Assembly (NCBI GenBank): GCA_947455195.1
Contig: CANGMI010000003.1
Coordinates: 447,620 to 511,619, forward strand
Direction of reading: 5' to 3'
Source: Pseudomonadota bacterium
Lineage (GTDB): Bacteria > Pseudomonadota > Gammaproteobacteria > Burkholderiales > SG8-39
Length of the DNA: 64,000 nucleotides
Shown: positions 50,483-59,429 of the stretch, in pieces
How the letters are laid out: every line of letters starts with the position of its first letter
Position numbering within the stretch: the first letter of the stretch is position 1
The notes under the pieces: generated by a model
Told to the model about the DNA's origin: nothing
Seen by the model: only the letters and a program-made list of their open reading frames with translations
Databases searched by the model: none
Made by a program: the position numbers and the translations under genes

Positions 50483-50881
50483 CTACCAGACCGCGAGAAA
50501 AGGGGGTGCGCGCGGCGGGGCGCTGGCAAAGGCCACCCACCGCTTGAAAGCCACGACCGGCTCTGCCACCTGCAGCAGTCGGTAGCCGGGCAGGGCCGCC
50601 GGCTCGAACACGCTGGCAGGCCGGTCCATGGCGAGATCGGGGGCCACCGAACAGCAGCAGGGGCAATGCGCCGCCATCGGAACGGGTGAGGCCGGCTGGC
50701 GGTCATCCACGCCCGATGCAGGGGCCGGCTGAACGCCCGCAGCCGTGCACAGCGCGCTCATCGGCGCATCGCTCAGGCGCGCAGCCGTCATCGCAAAGGC
50801 GTCTGCCACGGGCAGAGCCACTTGCACGAAGGCCAGAAGGAGCACCAGACGGCCGATTCGACGAAGAGGGGCAAATCGCAT
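50483..50881 (-). CDS. cruR: DUF2946 protein, CruR-like copper-responsive leader protein
   Basis: The 132-residue protein has an N-terminal hydrophobic segment ('LVLLLAFVQVALPVADAFA'), a Cys cluster 'AAHCPCCCSVA' containing a CXXC (Cys73-Cys76) and, eight residues from the end, RAPP (124-127, 'SAPPRAPPFLAVW'). Both features define CruR of Bordetella pertussis, as I recall: the nascent peptide stalls at RAPP, and copper at CXXC relieves the stall, allowing Rho termination before the next gene. As there, a TonB receptor gene follows. It lies 19 bp after another TonB receptor gene and has no clear Shine-Dalgarno sequence. Confidence 0.8.
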   Translation of the reverse strand: MRFAPLRRIGRLVLLLAFVQVALPVADAFAMTAARLSDAPMSALCTAAGVQPAPASGVDDRQPASPVPMAAHCPCCCSVAPDLAMDRPASVFEPAALPGYRLLQVAEPVVAFKRWVAFASAPPRAPPFLAVW

Positions 50882-50900
50882 GGGGCGCTAGTCTAGCACC

Positions 50901-53222
50901 CTAGAAGGTGAACCGCATCCCGGCATGCAAGGCGCGGGGTGCTCCGAGGGCCCGAAACTGCTCGGCCGTGCCATCGCCCAGGTTGTTGGCGGCAAGGAGG
51001 CCCGCCGTGGCGTACGTGCGGTTGAAAAGATTGCTGACCCCGCCAAAGAACGCCATCGAAGGCGAGAGCGCGTGACGCAGGTCGAGCCCGGCCGTGGCAA
51101 AGCCCGGCACCTGGCCGTGGGCATCGCGGTTGTTCTCGTCACCGCGCGCGTACTGTGGACCCTGCGCCATGAGACTCACGCCGATGCGGGTTGCGGGCTG
51201 CGGGGAGTAGCCCAGGCGCAGCTTCGCCGAGAGCGCGGCGATGCCCGGAATGCGATCGCCCGGCAGGGCCATCACGCCGGCACAGCCGGCACCGGTGCCA
51301 TGGGCCGCGATGCACTCGCTGTTGGCCGCGTTGGCAATGGTGAAGGTCGTGAGATAGCGCGCATCGACCCAGCTGCCGGCGATCAGGTAGTCCAAGCGCC
51401 CGGCACGCCCCTGCAGGCTCGCTTCAAGCCCCTGGCGCCGCGTCTGACCGACGTTGGCAAAGTAGCCCTGCACCGCGTTGGTCTGGTTGAAGAGGATGTC
51501 ATCGTTGAGCGTGCTGCGAAAGGCCGCCAGACGCCACCGGGCGGCGCTGCCACCCCCGCGTGCGCCAGCTTCGAAGGTGCGTGATACCACCGCACGCAGC
51601 GCCGGGTCGGCACCGAACGCGTTCGGAATGCCGGTGCAGGGGGCGTTGGGGTCGGCACAGGCAAGTTCGATGGCCGAGGGGGTGCGAAAGCCCTCAGAGT
51701 AACTGGCGTAGGTGGTGAGCCCCTCGAGCGGCCGCCAGGCCAGACCCAGCGCCGGGCTCACGCGCTGGTAGCGATGTTCGCCGCCGACATCGGCAAGCGT
51801 GTTGGCGCCGGGTGCCGCGGCGACGGTAGCGCTGCTCGTGCACAGGGCGTCGGGATCACTGCACGAGGTACCGGCCAGTTGCACGCTGGCCTGATCGAGG
51901 CGCGCCGAGGCCGTGACACTGACCGTGGGCGAGGGGTCGAGGGTGGTGGTGCCATACAGGGCAGCGCGGCGCGTGTTGGCGCTGAGGCCTGCCTGACTGA
52001 CATAGTCAGCCACACCCACGGTGGCATGGCTCGGGTCGACGATCGCCGCCTGCCCGCGGTTGGAAAATGTGGTGCGACCGGCCTCGACATTGACCCCGAG
52101 GGCCACGACCTGGCGCTCGCGCTCGAGCGGGCCATCGCCTGACCACTGCAGATTGCCCCCGAGCGTGTCCTGCCGCACATGGGCGAGGAGATTGGCCGCC
52201 GGGCAGGTGGCGGTACCGACGCAGGTGGGGTCGTTGGTAGCCGGGTTGCTGCCATCGGCCAGCGGCTGCGCAAGATTGCTGTTGAGGATGTCTCGCACGA
52301 TGTGGCGCCAGGCGATGTTGCCGGTGAGCGCATGACGATCGTCAAGGTCGAGGGTGCCGCGCAGGTTGACCGTGAAGGCTTCGGTGGTGGTGCTGTCGGG
52401 GTGCGTGTAGCCGGCAGCCGCATGCGCCATCATCGACAGGGGCACCATCTGGTTGCCGAAGAGACGGTTGCTGGCGTAGTTGACCGAGAGTTCGGCCTCG
52501 GCCGGGCCGTCGCGATAACCGAGCTTGCCAAGGAGCTGACGCAGCCGGCTCGGGTTGTAACGCGCCCAGCCGTTGTCGTCATGACTGCTCACCGCCAGGT
52601 ACGCACCCCAGCGATCATCATGACCGGCCAGATCGGCATCGAGATCGAATCGGCCGAAGGAACCGGTGGTGGCTGCGATCGATCCGCCGCTGCGGCCAAA
52701 GGCCGAGCGGGTGGCGAGGACGACGGCACCCCCGAGGGTATTGAGCCCGTACATCGGGTTGGAGCCGGGCACGAGGGTGACGCTCTCGAGCGCGATGCGC
52801 GGAATGAGATCCCAGGCCACCACGTCGCCCAGGGACTCGTTGAGGCGAACGCCATCCATGAAGACCGACACGCCTTGCGGCGTACCAAGCACCGGCGATG
52901 CCGTGAAGCCCCGATAGGCAAGGTCGGCCTGATACGTATTGCCCTGCGTGTCGTTGAGGGTGACCGAGCCGATCGACTGATCGAGCAGGCTGGCCAGACC
53001 CCGGGCATCGACACCGAGCGCATCGCCGCGCAGCACCTGCGCATTGCCCGCGTAGCGCGGCAGCGTGAGGCCGGTGCCACCGACCGGCGTGGTGCCGATG
53101 ACGGTGACCGTGGGAAGGGCTGCGTCAGCCTGTGCGGCATCCGTCTGCGCTGCGGCCTCGGGCGCAGGGAAGGCCAGTGCGATGACGGTAGCCGCGAGGG
53201 CCAGGCGGAGCGGGGGCAACAT
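50901..53222 (-). CDS. TonB-dependent outer-membrane receptor
   Basis: The 773-residue protein has a signal peptide ('LALAATVIALAFPAPEAAAQ'), a TonB box region ('LPTVTVIGTTPVGG'), a plug ('LASLLDQSIGSVTLNDTQGN', 'ALESVTLVPGSNPMYGLNTL') and a 22-strand-type barrel ending 'HAGMRFTF'. The plug resembles FecA-type siderophore receptors, but no FecI/FecR regulator or N-terminal signalling domain is present. A metal chelate is the probable ligand. It precedes the cruR-like gene by 19 bp. Confidence 0.9.
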   Translation of the reverse strand: MLPPLRLALAATVIALAFPAPEAAAQTDAAQADAALPTVTVIGTTPVGGTGLTLPRYAGNAQVLRGDALGVDARGLASLLDQSIGSVTLNDTQGNTYQADLAYRGFTASPVLGTPQGVSVFMDGVRLNESLGDVVAWDLIPRIALESVTLVPGSNPMYGLNTLGGAVVLATRSAFGRSGGSIAATTGSFGRFDLDADLAGHDDRWGAYLAVSSHDDNGWARYNPSRLRQLLGKLGYRDGPAEAELSVNYASNRLFGNQMVPLSMMAHAAAGYTHPDSTTTEAFTVNLRGTLDLDDRHALTGNIAWRHIVRDILNSNLAQPLADGSNPATNDPTCVGTATCPAANLLAHVRQDTLGGNLQWSGDGPLERERQVVALGVNVEAGRTTFSNRGQAAIVDPSHATVGVADYVSQAGLSANTRRAALYGTTTLDPSPTVSVTASARLDQASVQLAGTSCSDPDALCTSSATVAAAPGANTLADVGGEHRYQRVSPALGLAWRPLEGLTTYASYSEGFRTPSAIELACADPNAPCTGIPNAFGADPALRAVVSRTFEAGARGGGSAARWRLAAFRSTLNDDILFNQTNAVQGYFANVGQTRRQGLEASLQGRAGRLDYLIAGSWVDARYLTTFTIANAANSECIAAHGTGAGCAGVMALPGDRIPGIAALSAKLRLGYSPQPATRIGVSLMAQGPQYARGDENNRDAHGQVPGFATAGLDLRHALSPSMAFFGGVSNLFNRTYATAGLLAANNLGDGTAEQFRALGAPRALHAGMRFTF

Positions 53223-53401
53223 GGGGCAGACAGCGGTTGGCAGGCAGCGCGGCAGATGCGGGTGCAGATCGCCCGACAGCCGACTGGCTCACTCTAGCGC
53301 GCAGCGCCCGCCGGGGTGCCCCGCGGGTTCCCGATGCAGGTCGGGAAAGTTTCCCGGTCGCCTGGCGGTTGCCGGGACTTGACGATCAGGCACCTGCGCG
53401 A

Positions 53402-53884
53402 TCAGGCACCTGCACTGTCACGCCCATGACCCGTAGCCGCAGGCGGCGCGAACTGCAAAGGCCCTGCAATGCGGTTCCACGCGTTGATGGCAGCGATGGC
53501 CGCCGTCAGGAAGGCAATTTCCGATTCGGTGAAGGCCGTCTGCACCTCGTCATAGAGCGCATCGGTGACGGGCTCGCGCGCCATCAAGGTCAGCGCCTCG
53601 GTCCAGGCGAGCGCGGCACGCTCACGCGCCGAGAAGACGCCCGCTTCACGCCAGGTGGCCACGAGGTCAATCTTCGCCTGTGCCACACCCAGTCTGCGCG
53701 CCATGTTCAGGTGGAACTGAAGACAGAACGCGCACCCGTTCAACTGGGATGCGCGCACCTTCAGCAACTCGGTGAGCGGTTTCTCGAGCCCTGAGTCGTC
53801 GATCGCCTTGCCCAGCAGGGCCATCGCGGCAGCGACACCGGGCGCTGTCTGTTCAAACGAGGGCCAGTCGCTTCGTCGCTCCAT
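53402..53884 (-). CDS. carboxymuconolactone decarboxylase/AhpD-family protein
   Basis: The 160-residue protein has the AhpD motif 'QLNGCAFCLQFHLNMARRLG' (Cys51, Cys54, His58), a CXXC plus His proton relay. It is thus likely an alkylhydroperoxidase-like peroxidase rather than a decarboxylase, which lacks these cysteines. ATG 53884 is preferred over a GTG at 53896. No signal peptide. The 179-bp gap to the TonB receptor start shows no feature I can name. Confidence 0.88.
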   Translation of the reverse strand: MERRSDWPSFEQTAPGVAAAMALLGKAIDDSGLEKPLTELLKVRASQLNGCAFCLQFHLNMARRLGVAQAKIDLVATWREAGVFSARERAALAWTEALTLMAREPVTDALYDEVQTAFTESEIAFLTAAIAAINAWNRIAGPLQFAPPAATGHGRDSAGA

Positions 53885-54093
53885 TGAAGGGGTCACGCCA
53901 CACTCCCGATGATCGTCAGCAGACCTCGAACAGGTCGCTGCGAACTCTAACGCAGCACAGACGGCTCACAGGGTCGCGCTGTCATCTGGCCTGCAGCCGC
54001 CGCTGCACGAAGCCGCCTTGCTGCCAGGCCGACTGTCCAGGAAGCCGCCCAAAAGCGGATGTACGGTGGATGTACGGCGACCTCGCAGACGCT

Positions 54094-54111
54094 TACAATG
54101 TACACGTACAT
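54094..54111 (+). promoter_or_regulatory. vapBC promoter with palindromic operator
   Basis: A -10 candidate TACAAT (54094-54099) overlaps the inverted repeat ATGTAC-AC-GTACAT (54098-54111). Just upstream two direct copies of GGATGTACGG (about 54057-54077) share the same half-site. VapBC complexes repress their own promoters at such palindromes. Confidence 0.5.
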
Positions 54112-54142
54112 CCAACGCATTTCTCTTTCTCGAGGGGCCCCG

Positions 54143-54379
54143 ATGGTCAGCACCCGGCTGTTCAGGAATGGCAACTCCCAGGCAGTCCGCATCCCGGCGG
54201 AACTGGCCTACACCGCCTGGGACATCGATCTGGTCATCGAGCGCCGTGGCGACGAGTTGCGCATCCGCCCCGCGCAGCGGCGCCTGGGCGATGTTCTGGG
54301 CACCTTGTCCGAGTTCTCGGCAGACTTCATGAGCGAAGGGCGCTCGCTCGACACGGATGACGAACGCGAGGCCCTGTGA
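54143..54379 (+). CDS. vapB: VapB-type antitoxin (AbrB/SpoVT fold)
   Basis: The 78-residue protein opens with the swapped-hairpin DNA-binding domain 'MVSTRLFRNGNSQAVRIPAE' and ends with an acidic, flexible tail that should wrap the toxin. The start at 54143 is chosen for the GAGG upstream and the family N-terminus. Its stop overlaps the toxin's GTG start. It probably represses its own promoter through the palindrome at 54098. Confidence 0.92.
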   Translation: MVSTRLFRNGNSQAVRIPAELAYTAWDIDLVIERRGDELRIRPAQRRLGDVLGTLSEFSADFMSEGRSLDTDDEREAL

Positions 54380-54795
54380 AGCCCAAGTACATGCTGGACA
54401 CGAACATCTGCATCTACCTGATGAAGCACCAGCCTGCGCACGTGCGATCACGCTTTGCGCAGTGCTTCGTGGGCGACGTCGTCATATCGGCCATTACCCT
54501 GGCTGAGCTCGAGTTCGGAGTCGCCTGCTCCGGTGAGGCGCGGGCACGCAATCAGGCCGCACTCGACCGTCTGCGGCAAGACATCCTCGTGGCGCCCTTC
54601 GACGCCGATGCCGCGCGTGCCTACGGTCCCCTGCGGGCCGCCGACCGCGAGCGCAACAAGGGCGCGCTCGACAAGCTCATTGGGTCCCATGCTCTGTCCC
54701 TCGGGGCAACATTGGTGACCCACAACGAGGCCGACTTCAAGGACTTTGAAGGGCTGTCGATCGAGAACTGGGTCGACAACCCCTTGCCCGAATGA
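54376..54795 (+). CDS. vapC: VapC-type PIN-domain ribonuclease toxin
   Basis: The 139-residue PIN-domain protein has the acidic residues of the Mg site: Asp in 'MLDTNICIYLMK', Glu in 'ITLAELEFGV', and Asp in 'ATLVTHNEADFKDFEGLSIE'. VapC toxins cut tRNAs or rRNA when freed from VapB. The start codon is GTG, with GTGA overlapping the antitoxin stop, which keeps its translation low. The pair seems intact. Confidence 0.92.
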   Translation: MKPKYMLDTNICIYLMKHQPAHVRSRFAQCFVGDVVISAITLAELEFGVACSGEARARNQAALDRLRQDILVAPFDADAARAYGPLRAADRERNKGALDKLIGSHALSLGATLVTHNEADFKDFEGLSIENWVDNPLPE

Positions 54796-54827
54796 ATGAG
54801 ACGCTCCCTCAACCTGCCGGACCCACC

Positions 54828-55937
54828 ATGACCCCACTCATCGCATTCATCCGAGCATGGCTCCCCGCCCCAACCGTGCGCCGGCTGGCCGCACTGGCAT
54901 TGATGCTGCTCGGCGTACTGGGAGGCCTCGGCACGGCCCAGGCCGCCCCCTGCCTCATCGTGACGCTCACCGGAACACAGAGCGGCCCGGCCGCGGTCAA
55001 CGGACTGGCCGGTGCCGGCACCCTGATCCGCTACGGCGACGAGAGCAACGGCTGCTCGGCGCTGAAATTGCAGTTCGACGCCGGACGCGGCACCACGCAA
55101 CGGCTGTCGCAACTGGGCATCACGCCGGTGCAACTCGATGCTGTCTTTCTGACCCACATGCACTCGGATCACACCGAGGGGCTCGTCGACCTGATGCTGC
55201 TGCGCTGGATGTACTGGTCAAAGGCCGACGACATCGATCTGGTGTGCGGCGTCGATGCACCGCCTGAGCGCGGCCACAGCCTGAGCTGCACGCAACTCGC
55301 CCGCCACATGGGCGATACCTTCATCGCCTCGGGCGAAATCGCCGAGCGTTACGCCGATGACACGAGTCGCCGCAAGGGCGGGCCGGCCGATCTCATCCGG
55401 CTCAAGACCTTTGCCCCCGCGCGGACGGGTGAAACCGTGTGGTCCAGGGGCGATGTCCGGGTAAGTGCCGTGCGCTCGACCCACACCGCCGACCATGTGT
55501 CGTATCGCATCGACACCCCCGCGGGCAGCGTGGTCGTCGGCGGTGATGCCGGCAATGACACGCTGCGTCCGCCCAGAGCCAGTTCAACCTCGGCCCAGGT
55601 CGAGAAACTCGCCGAAGGCGCACAGGTGATCGTGCATTCGACCATGCATCCGGTGATGGCACCCGGCGGCGGCAGCGGCATGCCCGATGCGGTGTACTAC
55701 CGGCAGAGCCTCGCTGCCGATCTGGGCGCCATGGCGAAGCGCACCGGGGCACAGGTGCTCATGCTGACCCACCTGGCCCCCTCGCTGGGTTCGACCCGTC
55801 ACGGGCCCTTCAGCGTGCCGGGCGGACCTCTCACGGTGGCCGACTACCAGCGCGCCGTCGCACCCAGCGGGTTTGCGGGCGAAGTGATCGTGGGCGAGGA
55901 TCTGGTCAGCGTGAAGCTGCCGCGGCCCGGGCGGTAA
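54828..55937 (+). CDS. exported MBL-fold metallo-hydrolase
   Basis: The 369-residue protein has a signal peptide ('LAALALMLLGVLGGLGTAQA') and the zinc motif 'VFLTHMHSDHTEGLVDLMLL'. A later 'VRSTHTADHVSYRI' and 'VVVGGDAGNDT' complete the RNase Z/arylsulfatase-like layout, with 'VLMLTHLAPSLG' near the end. Tropodithietic- or guanitoxin-type lactonases and beta-lactamase-like phosphodiesterases share this fold, so the substrate is open. An ATG at 54792 overlapping the vapC stop is the alternative start. Confidence 0.78.
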   Translation: MTPLIAFIRAWLPAPTVRRLAALALMLLGVLGGLGTAQAAPCLIVTLTGTQSGPAAVNGLAGAGTLIRYGDESNGCSALKLQFDAGRGTTQRLSQLGITPVQLDAVFLTHMHSDHTEGLVDLMLLRWMYWSKADDIDLVCGVDAPPERGHSLSCTQLARHMGDTFIASGEIAERYADDTSRRKGGPADLIRLKTFAPARTGETVWSRGDVRVSAVRSTHTADHVSYRIDTPAGSVVVGGDAGNDTLRPPRASSTSAQVEKLAEGAQVIVHSTMHPVMAPGGGSGMPDAVYYRQSLAADLGAMAKRTGAQVLMLTHLAPSLGSTRHGPFSVPGGPLTVADYQRAVAPSGFAGEVIVGEDLVSVKLPRPGR

Positions 55938-56010
55938 GCACAGGCCAGGTGTGTCGCTGGAAGCGGGGCGCATGGGTCGTGCCCGCAGCCCCGCTCCGGT
56001 CGCCGCCCGC

Positions 56011-56670
56011 TCAACCCCGCTTCAACGGGCGCACCGCGGCATCGCGTGCGGCACAGAGCGCCCTTTGCTGATCGACGACCCAGGCGAGGTCGGGGTTGTC
56101 TTCCTGATCGAGTTCGCGAAGGGCAGCCTCGAAGTGACCCTGCTGGCGAAGGATCTCGCACCGGTTGAGGCGCCATTCAGGATCGCCCTCCATCGAAGCA
56201 AGCAGCGCCTCGAGATTGCGTGCGCGATCGGCGAGGCAGGCCGCATCGGGTACCGGCCGTACCGGCACGCGCCCGTCCTCATCAGGCCGCGACGCGTCAT
56301 TGGCATACCACCAGGCCACGGTGCGCAGGTGGCGCTGACGCTCGGCATCCATCGAGGCACCGGTGGCTTCGATCGTTCGAAAGATGTCGGCGTCGGTGGC
56401 CTCCTCGACTTCGGACAACGCATTGACCGCAGCGCGCGTCATCGTGTGCCGATCGATCTCATGCTCGGTGCGCCACACATCATCGAGCCAGTAAACGTGC
56501 ACACAGGTGCTGCAGCGAACCACCCACGGGGGCCGGGGCATCATCGGCCGCACGACCTTGCAGTCGGACCAGAAGACGGTACCGCCGCTGTTGCCCGAGA
56601 GCAGCGTGGGCACGCGGGCGCGGGCGCCGCAAGCGGGGCATGGAATGATTGAAGCGCGGCCGGGCATCAT
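56011..56670 (-). CDS. zinc-ribbon hypothetical protein
   Basis: The 219-residue protein has two CxxC pairs (Cys11/14 'IPCPACGARA', Cys53/56 'VVRCSTCVHV') that would bind one zinc. The rest is helical and acidic, with 'GDPEWRLNRCEILRQQGHFE' resembling a TPR-like helix pair. I do not recognise the family. GGAGAG precedes ATG 56670. It is divergent from the Fe-ADH gene. Confidence 0.65.
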   Translation of the reverse strand: MMPGRASIIPCPACGARARVPTLLSGNSGGTVFWSDCKVVRPMMPRPPWVVRCSTCVHVYWLDDVWRTEHEIDRHTMTRAAVNALSEVEEATDADIFRTIEATGASMDAERQRHLRTVAWWYANDASRPDEDGRVPVRPVPDAACLADRARNLEALLASMEGDPEWRLNRCEILRQQGHFEAALRELDQEDNPDLAWVVDQQRALCAARDAAVRPLKRG

Positions 56671-56835
56671 GGGCAGACTCTCCGGGAGGGGAAACGCAGA
56701 GCATGGCAGGCGAGTGGCTCATGGCGTGAGCGCGCGACACGACCCGAACGATGCGGTGACGGTGTAGCCTCGCTGCGCGACCGTCTCGCTGCTTGTATGC
56801 TTGCACAACGATCAAGAACATCGGGAGACTGCACG

Positions 56836-57993
56836 GTGTACACGGGAGATATCCGCGACTGGCCCAGGCGAGTCGTGTTCGGACGCGGCAAGACCGACGA
56901 ACTGGGGGCGCTGGTGGGCGCGTTGGGCGGTCAGCGCGCCCTCGTAATCTGCGGGCGCACCGTCGCGGGCGGACCGATGCTCGAGCGGGTACGCGCCGCA
57001 CTTGGCGAACGTCATGCGGGCGTTTTCGACCAGCTGCGCTCCCATACCCCGTTTGCCGATGTGAAGGCAGCCCATGAAGCCGCCCAGGCAGCCGGGGCCG
57101 ATACGATCGTTTCGGTCGGTGGCGGCAGCGCGATCGACGCCGGCAAGGGCGTGGTGCTCTTCTCCGCTACCGGTGGCGACTTTGCGCCCTACGCCATCGA
57201 CTGGGCGAGCAAGGGCATGGCACGCAAGGCGATGGCACGGCCATCGATCCGGCATGTGGCGGTGCCCACCACGGCCGGCTCGGCGAGCGACGTGATGCCC
57301 ACTGCCGGAATTCGCGACCCCGAACTGCCTCGCAAGATGCTCTTCTGGGACGAGGCCCTGGTCTGCGACGCGACGATCCTCGACCCCGAGATGGCCATCC
57401 ACGCCGACGCCCGGCTGACGGCAGCGACTGGCATGACTGCGGTGGCACGCGCCATCGAGACCCTGTATTCGAAGCACCGCCATCCGATCTCGACCGGGCT
57501 TGCCCTGCACGCGGCACGCCTGATGCGCCGGGCGTTGCCCCGGAGCGTACGCACACCCGATGATCTGGATGCGCGCGCCGACTGTCAGATGGCCTGCCTC
57601 ATGTCGGGCACGGCTTCGATCAACGCGATGGTCTCCATCGTTCACGCGATCGGTCATGGCGTGGGCGGACGCTTTGGCCTGCAGCACGGCATCTCGCACG
57701 CCATCCTGCTGGGGCCGGCCCTGCGGCGCATGCTGCCGGCCATCGGCGAGGACCGCCGCTACGTGCTCGAGGCACTGGGCTGCGCGCCCGAGGGCTCGGT
57801 CGACGATGCGGCCGACGCTCTGATCAGCCTGGTGGCCGAACTGCCCTTGCCTCAGCGCCTGCGCGATGTCGGGGTGCAGGCTGCCGACCTGCCCGGCCTG
57901 GCCGCGGGCACGATGAACGACTACATGATGGCCAACCTGCCAGCGCCGATGACCGTGGCCGATGTTCAGTCGCTGCTGCAGGAGGCCTGGTGA
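56836..57993 (+). CDS. iron-containing alcohol dehydrogenase (maleylacetate reductase-like)
   Basis: The 385-residue protein has the NAD motif 'IVSVGGGSAIDAGKGVVLFS', 'VAVPTTAGSASDVMPTAG', and metal ligands in 'ATILDPEMAIHADARLTAAT' and 'VHAIGHGVGGRFGLQHGISH'. Its size and motifs fit maleylacetate reductases and related Fe-ADHs. GGGAGA lies just upstream of GTG 56836; ATG 56797 is in frame but lacks a ribosome-binding site. It begins a five-gene catabolic operon. Confidence 0.85.
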   Translation: MYTGDIRDWPRRVVFGRGKTDELGALVGALGGQRALVICGRTVAGGPMLERVRAALGERHAGVFDQLRSHTPFADVKAAHEAAQAAGADTIVSVGGGSAIDAGKGVVLFSATGGDFAPYAIDWASKGMARKAMARPSIRHVAVPTTAGSASDVMPTAGIRDPELPRKMLFWDEALVCDATILDPEMAIHADARLTAATGMTAVARAIETLYSKHRHPISTGLALHAARLMRRALPRSVRTPDDLDARADCQMACLMSGTASINAMVSIVHAIGHGVGGRFGLQHGISHAILLGPALRRMLPAIGEDRRYVLEALGCAPEGSVDDAADALISLVAELPLPQRLRDVGVQAADLPGLAAGTMNDYMMANLPAPMTVADVQSLLQEAW

Positions 57994-59429
57994 GCACGAC
58001 CGGCCCGATCGCCCGCGCGCTGGCCCATCGGGCCGCCGCGCTCACGTTCAAGGATCTGCCAGCGGGCTCGCGCGAGACGGTACGCCTTCGTGTCATCGAC
58101 AGCGTCGGATTGGCGATCACCGGTGCGTGCACTGACGCCGGGCGTGCCATCCGTGCCCAGGTACAGACCGCCGGCGGTGCTGCCCAGGCGACCCTGCTGG
58201 GCGACACCCTGCGCTACCCGGCCGCTCAGGTGGCCATGGCCCACGGCGTGATGGCCCATTGCCGCGACTTCGATGACACCTTCATCGACTCGGTCGTCCA
58301 CCCGGGCAGCGTGCTCGTGCCCACCGCATTGGCCATGGGGGAAGCCACGGGGGCCGATGACGAGGCGTTCATCACGGCCCTGGTGGCCGGCTACGAGGTG
58401 GCTGCCCGCATCGGTGCCGTGGCGGGTCGGCGCTTTCATGCCCACCAGCTCCATGCCACTGGCGTGGTCGGACCGATGGCTGCGGCCGTGACGGCGGGGC
58501 GCCTGCTCGGACTCGATGGTGAGCGCATGACCAGCGCCATGGGTCTGGCCGCCAGCATGTCCGGTGGCCTGATGGCCTTCGTGGTCGATGGCGGCTGGTC
58601 CAAATGGCTGCACGCGGGCTGGGCGGCGCATGGCGGCATCGTGGCGGCCGAACTGGCGGCGCGCGGCTTTCGCGGCCCGGCTCATGTGCTCGACGGCGGG
58701 CATGACCTGTACAGCGCGCTGCTCGCGGGCGATACGGTCGAGCGGGCCACGATCCTCGAAGACTTCGGGAGCCGATGGGTCGGCGCCGACTGCGCCTTCA
58801 AGTACTACCCCTGTGCTCATGTGATCCAGCCCTATATCGACGCCGTGCTCGATCTGGCTCGCGAGCATCACCTGGGCTCTGATGACGTCGAGCGTGTCAC
58901 CTGCGCCATTGCGCCGTGGGCAGCCGCGATCGTGGCCGAACCGCGCGAGGCCAAGCTGCGCTTCGAGTCCGAGCTCGAAGCCATCGCCAGCCTGCCCTAT
59001 CAGCTCGCCGTGGCGCTGATCGAAGGCACGGTCGGTCTCGAGGCCCTGAGTGCACAGGCGCGGGCACGAACGGACTATCACGCCCTTGCCCTGCGCATCG
59101 AGCACCGCAATGACCCCACGCTCGGGCGCGGCTTCGATGGCGAAGTCGAACTGATCACCCGCACCGGTCAGATTCATCGGCGCCGGGCCGGCGCTGCCGG
59201 TACCGATCGGGACAAGCTCGTCAGCAAGTTCATCCGGCTGGTCGAACCCGTGCACGGGCCCGATAGGGCTCGCGCCTCTGCCGAGCGACTGCTGGCGACC
59301 GATGGCTGGCGCGAGGCCCTGCGCATCCTGGCCACCCCCTTGCCTGTCACCCCCTTGCCTGCTACTTCAGTGCCGGGCGCCCCATCGCCGGTCACCCCAT
59401 CGGCGGCCACCACGAGTCCGACATCATGA
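57990..59429 (+). CDS. MmgE/PrpD family protein
   Basis: The 479-residue protein matches the 2-methylcitrate dehydratase/cis-aconitate decarboxylase fold ('ETVRLRVIDSVGLAITGACT', 'MAHCRDFDDTFIDSVVHPGS', 'FKYYPCAHVIQPYIDAVLDL'). Members dehydrate or decarboxylate tricarboxylic or related acids. The start is GTG, overlapping the Fe-ADH stop. The last 30 residues are TPLPV-like repeats coded by six 15-bp units and are not part of the fold. Confidence 0.87.
   Translation: MSTTGPIARALAHRAAALTFKDLPAGSRETVRLRVIDSVGLAITGACTDAGRAIRAQVQTAGGAAQATLLGDTLRYPAAQVAMAHGVMAHCRDFDDTFIDSVVHPGSVLVPTALAMGEATGADDEAFITALVAGYEVAARIGAVAGRRFHAHQLHATGVVGPMAAAVTAGRLLGLDGERMTSAMGLAASMSGGLMAFVVDGGWSKWLHAGWAAHGGIVAAELAARGFRGPAHVLDGGHDLYSALLAGDTVERATILEDFGSRWVGADCAFKYYPCAHVIQPYIDAVLDLAREHHLGSDDVERVTCAIAPWAAAIVAEPREAKLRFESELEAIASLPYQLAVALIEGTVGLEALSAQARARTDYHALALRIEHRNDPTLGRGFDGEVELITRTGQIHRRRAGAAGTDRDKLVSKFIRLVEPVHGPDRARASAERLLATDGWREALRILATPLPVTPLPATSVPGAPSPVTPSAATTSPTS
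59334..59423 (+). repeat. six degenerate 15-bp repeats at the end of the MmgE/PrpD gene
   Basis: Two near-identical units (ACCCCCTTGCCTGTC type) are followed by four diverged ones, in frame, up to the stop. They encode TPLPV, TPLPA, TSVPG, APSPV, TPSAA and TTSPT. Confidence 0.7.

Noticed and set aside
53223-53401. cobalamin riboswitch upstream of the TonB receptor gene
   Set aside because: I looked for the B12-box and the conserved core on the minus strand and found only partial, unpersuasive matches.
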